From Oceanisphaera sp. IT1-181 (GTDB lineage: Bacteria > Pseudomonadota > Gammaproteobacteria > Enterobacterales > Aeromonadaceae), in the NCBI RefSeq assembly GCF_033807535.1, contig NZ_CP136856.1, forward strand, positions 2,909,001-2,973,000: DNA of 64,000 nt, given 5' to 3'. A model generated the notes under the pieces. The model ran no database searches. It was not told the DNA's origin and saw nothing but the letters and a program-made list of their open reading frames with translations. The translations under genes were made by a program, and so were the position numbers. Positions 60,124 to 64,000 of the stretch are shown one piece after another (within the stretch, counting starts at the first letter, position 1; each line of letters begins with the position of its first letter).

Positions 60124-61473
60124 GTGAATACAGTCTCTTTTGCCGAACGGGTTTTGGCTTGGTACCAGCAGCATGGCCGTAAAACATTGCCATGGCAGCA
60201 AAACAAGACACCTTACCGAGTTTGGGTGTCAGAAATTATGCTACAGCAAACCCAAGTGGCTACTGTTATCCCCTATTATCACACCTTTATGGCGCGTTTT
60301 CCTGATGTGCTGAGCTTGGCCAATGCCGAGCAAGATGAAGTGCTGCATTTGTGGACCGGCCTTGGCTATTACGCGCGCGCTCGTAACCTGCACAAGGCCG
60401 CACAAACTATTCGCGATCATTATCAAGGCCAATTCCCCGAGAAATTTGAAGAGGTACTAGGCCTGCCCGGCATAGGTCGCTCCACCGCAGGTGCTGTGTT
60501 ATCGCTAGCATCGGGTCAACATCACGGTATTTTAGATGGCAACGTAAAGCGGGTACTGGCTCGCTGGTTGGCCCAACAAGGCTGGCCGGGTCAGAAAGTC
60601 GTGGAAAACGAGCTGTGGGAGCACGTAGCTCGCCTAATGCCCGCCCATGGCGTCACTCAGTATAATCAGGCCATGATGGACTTAGGCGCCACCATTTGTA
60701 CCCGTTCTAAGCCTAAGTGTGAACTGTGCCCAGTGAGCGATGACTGCCAAGCGCTGGCGTTAGGCACGCCCACGGCTTTTCCGCACTCAAAGCCCAAAAA
60801 AACAGTACAGCCGGTCAAGCAGGCGCACTTTTTGTTACTCAAACAAGGTCAGCAGCTGTTTTTGGAGCAAAGACCTCCGCACGGTATTTGGGGCGGCTTA
60901 TACTGTTTTCCTGAGTTTCATAGTGAACAAGAGCTCAGAGACTGGCTGAAGCGCCATCCAGAAGCCAGCCAGCCACAGCCCCTGCCCGGTTTTCGCCATA
61001 CTTTTAGCCATTTTCACTTAGATATCAGCCCTTGGCTGGTGGAAATACCCAAGATACCCACAGAGATCATGGCCGCCAGTGAGCGACTTTGGTATAACTT
61101 GGAGCAACCGGCATCAGTCGGCTTAGCGGCGGCCACCAAAAAGCTGCTTGCTTACCCGCAACTGCAAACTTGCCTACCCGAACACAAGGAATCAATTATG
61201 AGTCGTACCGTTTTCTGCCAACGTTTACAAAAAGAAGCCGAAGGGCTGGATTTTCAACTTTATCCGGGCGAGCTGGGTAAACGCATTTATGACAACATAT
61301 CTAAAGAAGCTTGGGTCGCTTGGCAGCAAAAACAAACCATGTTGATCAACGAAAAAAAGCTCAACATGATGAATACCGAGCACAGACAATTATTAGAGCA
61401 AGAAATGGTGGCCTATTTATTTGAAGGTGCCGATGTAAAAGTTGAGGGTTATACCCCTCCCACTGCAGACTAA
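60124..61473 (+). CDS. mutY: Adenine DNA glycosylase MutY fused in frame to YggX
   Basis: 449 residues from a GTG at 60124 (an ORF start at 60082 also exists). With this start the residue numbers equal those of E. coli MutY: catalytic E37 in SEIMLQQTQ, D138 in ILDGNVKRV and 4Fe-4S cysteines C192, C199, C202 and C208. Helix-hairpin-helix LGLPGIGRSTAGA at 112-124 and a NUDIX-like C-terminal domain recognising 8-oxoG follow. At residue 359 the frame runs without a stop into a complete 91-residue YggX (SRTVFCQRLQKEAEGLDFQLYPG...). In E. coli these are separate adjacent genes. The YggX ATG at 61198 retains its own ribosome site (AAGGA), so both fusion and free YggX are possible. Confidence 0.93.
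   Translation: MNTVSFAERVLAWYQQHGRKTLPWQQNKTPYRVWVSEIMLQQTQVATVIPYYHTFMARFPDVLSLANAEQDEVLHLWTGLGYYARARNLHKAAQTIRDHYQGQFPEKFEEVLGLPGIGRSTAGAVLSLASGQHHGILDGNVKRVLARWLAQQGWPGQKVVENELWEHVARLMPAHGVTQYNQAMMDLGATICTRSKPKCELCPVSDDCQALALGTPTAFPHSKPKKTVQPVKQAHFLLLKQGQQLFLEQRPPHGIWGGLYCFPEFHSEQELRDWLKRHPEASQPQPLPGFRHTFSHFHLDISPWLVEIPKIPTEIMAASERLWYNLEQPASVGLAAATKKLLAYPQLQTCLPEHKESIMSRTVFCQRLQKEAEGLDFQLYPGELGKRIYDNISKEAWVAWQQKQTMLINEKKLNMMNTEHRQLLEQEMVAYLFEGADVKVEGYTPPTAD
61198..61473 (+). CDS. yggX: YggX Fe(II)-trafficking protein domain with its own start signal
   Basis: The final 91 codons of the mutY frame equal a full-length YggX (91 residues in E. coli) with the conserved block INEKKLNMMNTEHR and the conserved N-terminal cysteine (FCQRL). 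YggX protects Fe-S proteins from oxidative damage and helps iron trafficking in relatives. AAGGAATCAATT precedes its ATG, so internal initiation is likely even if the fusion is also made. No mltC follows, as it does in E. coli; the tRNA genes follow instead. Confidence 0.85.
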   Translation: MSRTVFCQRLQKEAEGLDFQLYPGELGKRIYDNISKEAWVAWQQKQTMLINEKKLNMMNTEHRQLLEQEMVAYLFEGADVKVEGYTPPTAD

Positions 61474-61527
61474 AGCAGCGCTTTGCTCAAGACATAAGCA
61501 AACGCGCTTATGTCTTTGAAAAAGCAG

Positions 61528-61556
61528 TTGACTTGATATGACCAATCTTATCTAAT
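61528..61556 (+). promoter_or_regulatory. Sigma-70 promoter of the tRNA cluster
   Basis: TTGACT, 17 bases, TCTAAT, followed by a GC-rich discriminator (GTCGCCCC) and the first tRNA 13 bases later. This is a strong stable-RNA type promoter. Confidence 0.75.
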
Positions 61557-61568
61557 GTCGCCCCACAA

Positions 61569-61644
61569 GCCCGGATAGCTCAGTCGGTAGAGCAGAGGAT
61601 TGAAAATCCTCGTGTCGGCGGTTCGATTCCGTCTCCGGGCACCA
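61569..61644 (+). tRNA. tRNA-Phe (GAA), copy 1
   Basis: 76 bases with encoded CCA. The acceptor stem GCCCGGA pairs with TCCGGGC, the anticodon loop TTGAAAA contains GAA, and the T-loop is TTCGATT. All stems pair by eye. Confidence 0.97.
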
Positions 61645-61696
61645 TATTTGTTTAGTAATACAGTAACCAGTTTTGTATGCGCGCCTAGCGTGCTAC

Positions 61697-61772
61697 GCCC
61701 GGATAGCTCAGTCGGTAGAGCAGAGGATTGAAAATCCTCGTGTCGGCGGTTCGATTCCGTCTCCGGGCACCA
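61697..61772 (+). tRNA. tRNA-Phe (GAA), copy 2
   Basis: 76 bases, identical to copy 1 across its length, including CCA. The spacer of 52 bases differs from the other spacer, so the copies are homogenised genes rather than one recent tandem block. Confidence 0.97.
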
Positions 61773-61823
61773 TTTTAAGTAAGTTGAAGTAAAGAGTTTT
61801 AATAGTTGATTAACATCGACTAT

Positions 61824-61899
61824 GCCCGGATAGCTCAGTCGGTAGAGCAGAGGATTGAAAATCCTCGTGTCGGCGGTTCGATTCCGTCTCCGGGCACCA
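61824..61899 (+). tRNA. tRNA-Phe (GAA), copy 3
   Basis: 76 bases, identical to copies 1 and 2, with CCA encoded. It is preceded by a 51-base spacer. Confidence 0.97.
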
Positions 61900-61929
61900 T
61901 TTTTGTGTAGTAGAAAGAAAACAGTTTAA

Positions 61930-62005
<76 letters not shown>

Positions 62006-62023
62006 TATAAGTAAGACCAATTT

Positions 62024-62048
62024 AACCAGCCTATGTGCTGGTTTTTTT
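62024..62048 (+). terminator. Terminator of the tRNA operon
   Basis: Stem ACCAGC / GCTGGT with loop CTATGT and a run of seven T residues, just after tRNA-Thr. Confidence 0.85.
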
Positions 62049-62199
62049 GTGTCTAAATATCACTCCTGTCTATATCCTGTCCGCTTGGCTTTATCTTTAC
62101 CTTCATCTGCCCTACCCATCAAAAATAAAATCAAATAACAAACTCAACACTCATTTATTCCATAAATACCCGCCTTAAAAAACCTGGGTCTCATGTTAA

Positions 62200-62357
62200 T
62201 CCGCCAATTCACTTGGGCACTATCTGAGTCTTAGTGTTTCAGGTGTGAAAGCGAGGCGACAGAATGCGGCTGACTGCATAGCGCCCAGCTAGAGAGCTCG
62301 ATGAGCGAATGCTATGGTGGCTGGCTATAAACAGGGTTCGATCGCTCGGAGGCGTAT
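62200..62357 (+). promoter_or_regulatory. Possible structured leader of the repeat-peptide operon
   Basis: The 352 bases between tRNA-Thr and the small Tat protein gene contain no ORF. The last 150 are G-rich with several potential stems (AGCTAGAGAGCT; GAGCGA at about 62302 with TCGCTC at about 62341). One stem ends directly before the ribosome site GGAGGCG, so folding could affect translation. No known riboswitch consensus was recognised. Confidence 0.3.
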
Positions 62358-62711
62358 ATGTCGCATCACGATAACGAATTAGAAAAGAAAGCAGTACCAG
62401 CGGCACAAGTAAGCGCTGGCGAAGAAGAAAGTAATAATTATCGACAGTCTCGCCGTCGACTGCTGACCATGATAGGTGTCGGGCTGGCCGGGGCTTATGT
62501 GGCGCCTACGCTGTTTAGCTTAGGTCAGGCTCAAGCCGGACATTGGCGCAATAGTTATTCTCGCCCCAGCTACTCCAGGCCCAGTTATTCTCGCCCTAGC
62601 TATTCAGGGCCCAGCGGCTATGAATATCGCCGCCGCGATCGGGTGCGTGAATACTCAGACGATCCGATCCGCATTTTAGAAGATGCCATCTTTGGTACTC
62701 AAAACCGTTAA
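62358..62711 (+). CDS. Small Tat-signal protein with fourfold SYSRP repeat (putative modified-peptide substrate)
   Basis: 117 residues; GGAGG lies five bases before the ATG. A hydrophilic N-terminal tail (1-29) precedes a twin-arginine motif SRRRLL (31-36), a hydrophobic stretch to about residue 50 and an AxA-type cleavage site before G61 (AQAQA). The mature part has four pentapeptides, SYSRP three times then SYSGP (66-85), followed by an Arg- and Tyr-rich segment (GYEYRRRDRVREYS) and an acidic end. The repeat codons differ by synonymous changes, which indicates selection on protein sequence. I do not recognise the family. It is coupled to the next gene (TAATG), whose PqqD-like domain suggests this protein is a substrate for modification, perhaps phosphorylation, before folded export. 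Confidence 0.75.
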   Translation: MSHHDNELEKKAVPAAQVSAGEEESNNYRQSRRRLLTMIGVGLAGAYVAPTLFSLGQAQAGHWRNSYSRPSYSRPSYSRPSYSGPSGYEYRRRDRVREYSDDPIRILEDAIFGTQNR

Positions 62712-63931
62712 TGAGCGCGCGAATATACCCTTCATCGGTGGATATCAGCTTGCCGCACCTGGGCCGCTGCTTACGCATTGACCAAGCACCCGAGGTAGTT
62801 TCGGCACTCACTCAAGCCATGCCAGGCTGGCCAATCACAGTGCTACCAGCACAAGGCCCCGTCCCTGAACGGTATGTTTATCAAGATGCCGAGTGCTTAT
62901 GGCAAGGTTCCGTGCATGAACCCAATGAATTCCACTTACCCTCCCCCGCTTCAGCGGCTTGCAGCTTAGTAGGTGAGTTAGTCAGCCAGCGCATGTTAAA
63001 TGAGCCAGATCTCTTAGGTTTGCATTGTGCCAGTATCGAAATTAATGGCCGTTTAGTGCTGTTTCCTGAAAGCAGTAAGGCGGGTAAAAGCACCTTATCA
63101 GTGGCCTTTGCCGCGGCGGGTTATCGCGTATTTGGCGACGATGTACTGGGATTAACGCCACAAGGTGCAGGGGTTGCCATGGGGGTCGCGCCTAGATTAC
63201 GTCTACCTTTACCGAACAGTTTTTCCGCGGAGTTTGTCGCTTACAGTGAGCGCCATGCAGGCCCCGAAGATGAGCGTTATCGCTTTGTGATCCCAGATGA
63301 AAATGGCTTAGCTAAGGTTGATGAGACCAGTCCTGTGGGCGCCATAGTACTACTGGAGCGAGACTCGCATATTCTGGAGCCAGAGGTGGTCACACTGCCG
63401 CCCGCAGAAGGATTGTTACAGCTGCTATGCCAAAACTTTGTCCGCGATACATCAAGCGCCACACTGCTGGCGCGCCTGTTACCTCTGATGCAAGCCGTGC
63501 CTTGCCTGCTACTGCGTTACTCTGAGCCATTAGCAGGTGCTCGCCACTTAGCTAAGGTAATTAAAAACCCACAGTTATACGCTGCTAATCAGGCCAGCCT
63601 GCTTAATGTGCCACCGCACGAATTACAGCTGTGCGGCCCAATCCCTGCACAAACTACTCTTGAGCGCATATGGTCTGCGCAAACTACTATCACTACCTAT
63701 CCGCTTGGTGATGAGCTGTTTTTAATTCACACCGCAAGCGGTGCTATCCATCGCTTAAACTCTAGCGGCAAGATTGCTTGGCAGCTACTGCAACAGCAAC
63801 CCTTATCAGGTCATGAGATAAGCGATTTAATGGCCAGTTACTTTAAGGCTCCGTTGGCGGCGGTAACGGCGGATGTAGCCACACTGTTGGCAGCATTAGC
63901 GCAAGCCGAGTTAGTGGCAGCCCAGCCATAG
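62711..63931 (+). CDS. HprK-like P-loop kinase fused to PqqD-like peptide-binding domain
   Basis: 406 residues; the ATG overlaps the preceding stop (TAATG). Residues about 100-290 resemble the HPr kinase-related family: GLHCASIEINGRLVLFPESS, P-loop SSKAGKST (121-128), then FGDDVLGL (141-148) with the acidic pair. The first P-loop residue is Glu120, not Gly, so nucleotide binding should be tested. Residues about 328-402 fit a PqqD-like RRE domain: YPLGDELFLIHTASGAIHRLNSSGKIAWQLL, helix pattern HEISDLMASYF, then DVATLLAALAQAELV. Such domains bind leader peptides in RiPP systems. HprK-related proteins and PqqD partners are usually separate; here they are one chain. Function is inferred, not recognised. 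Confidence 0.78.
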   Translation: MSARIYPSSVDISLPHLGRCLRIDQAPEVVSALTQAMPGWPITVLPAQGPVPERYVYQDAECLWQGSVHEPNEFHLPSPASAACSLVGELVSQRMLNEPDLLGLHCASIEINGRLVLFPESSKAGKSTLSVAFAAAGYRVFGDDVLGLTPQGAGVAMGVAPRLRLPLPNSFSAEFVAYSERHAGPEDERYRFVIPDENGLAKVDETSPVGAIVLLERDSHILEPEVVTLPPAEGLLQLLCQNFVRDTSSATLLARLLPLMQAVPCLLLRYSEPLAGARHLAKVIKNPQLYAANQASLLNVPPHELQLCGPIPAQTTLERIWSAQTTITTYPLGDELFLIHTASGAIHRLNSSGKIAWQLLQQQPLSGHEISDLMASYFKAPLAAVTADVATLLAALAQAELVAAQP

Positions 63932-63988
63932 CGGTTATGGCTGGTTGATGCGACTTTTTGTCTATTAATTAAATGGTAAAAAACTTCC

Positions 63989-63995
63989 AAGGAGG
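63989..63995 (+). promoter_or_regulatory. Ribosome binding site of a further gene beyond the window
   Basis: AAGGAGG, a consensus site, lies five to eleven bases from the right edge and 58 bases after the kinase stop. The next gene of the operon therefore begins just past base 64000. Its identity is unknown from this window. Confidence 0.6.
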
Positions 63996-64000
63996 GCCTC

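Overview
The window looks like a chromosomal segment from a free-living, probably marine or brackish, gammaproteobacterium. The best guess is the Aeromonadales (an Oceanisphaera, Oceanimonas or Zobellella type). The guess rests on gene order: pdhR-aceE-aceF-lpdA, nadC, ampD, pilA-pilB-pilC-pilD-coaE, mdh near argR, and mutY-yggX. It also rests on high protein similarity to enterobacterial and Aeromonas homologues. This is inference from recognised families; no database search was possible.

Layout. 1-11.1 kb: branched-chain amino acid catabolism in two divergent units. The leftward unit is thiolase, mmsA and a truncated isobutyryl-CoA dehydrogenase (valine side). The rightward liu operon, liuA-B-C-D-E, turns isovaleryl-CoA into acetoacetate and acetyl-CoA. 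11.4-14.1 kb: a CstA-type peptide or pyruvate transporter and malate dehydrogenase. 14.3-17.9 kb: an arginine ABC transporter (artPJQM) divergent from its likely repressor argR. 18.0-21.8 kb: a ferric iron ABC importer (fbpABC). 22.0-23.6 kb: glnK-amtB behind a sigma-54 type promoter. 23.8-26.8 kb: arfB, yacL and a xanthine permease. 27.0-30.1 kb: iron acquisition, a TonB-dependent siderophore receptor and PiuC. 30.4-32.0 kb: an IS110-family element whose 5' non-coding region (where this group encodes its bridge RNA) is exactly duplicated in tandem. 32.1-40.6 kb: acnB, a diguanylate cyclase, a patatin-Omp85 (type Vd) protein and a chemoreceptor. 40.8-47.8 kb: the pyruvate dehydrogenase complex and its regulator pdhR with a perfect operator. 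48.1-55.8 kb: nadC, a retropepsin-like protease, ampD, the type IV pilus genes pilABCD and coaE. 56.1-61.5 kb: an M18 aminopeptidase, trmB, a PLP aminotransferase and a mutY gene that runs in frame into yggX. 61.6-62.0 kb: three identical tRNA-Phe genes and one tRNA-Thr.

The most intriguing part is the right edge (62.2-64 kb). A small protein with a twin-arginine signal and a fourfold Ser-Tyr-Ser-Arg-Pro repeat is translationally coupled to a protein joining an HprK-like P-loop kinase region to a PqqD-like peptide-binding domain. A strong ribosome binding site at the last bases shows that the operon continues beyond the window. This resembles a peptide-modification (RiPP-like) system with an exported repeat substrate.

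Intergenic regions carry several families of short dispersed palindromic repeats (REP/REPIN-like). They are listed separately because they recur across the window and in one case abut the IS110 insertion point.
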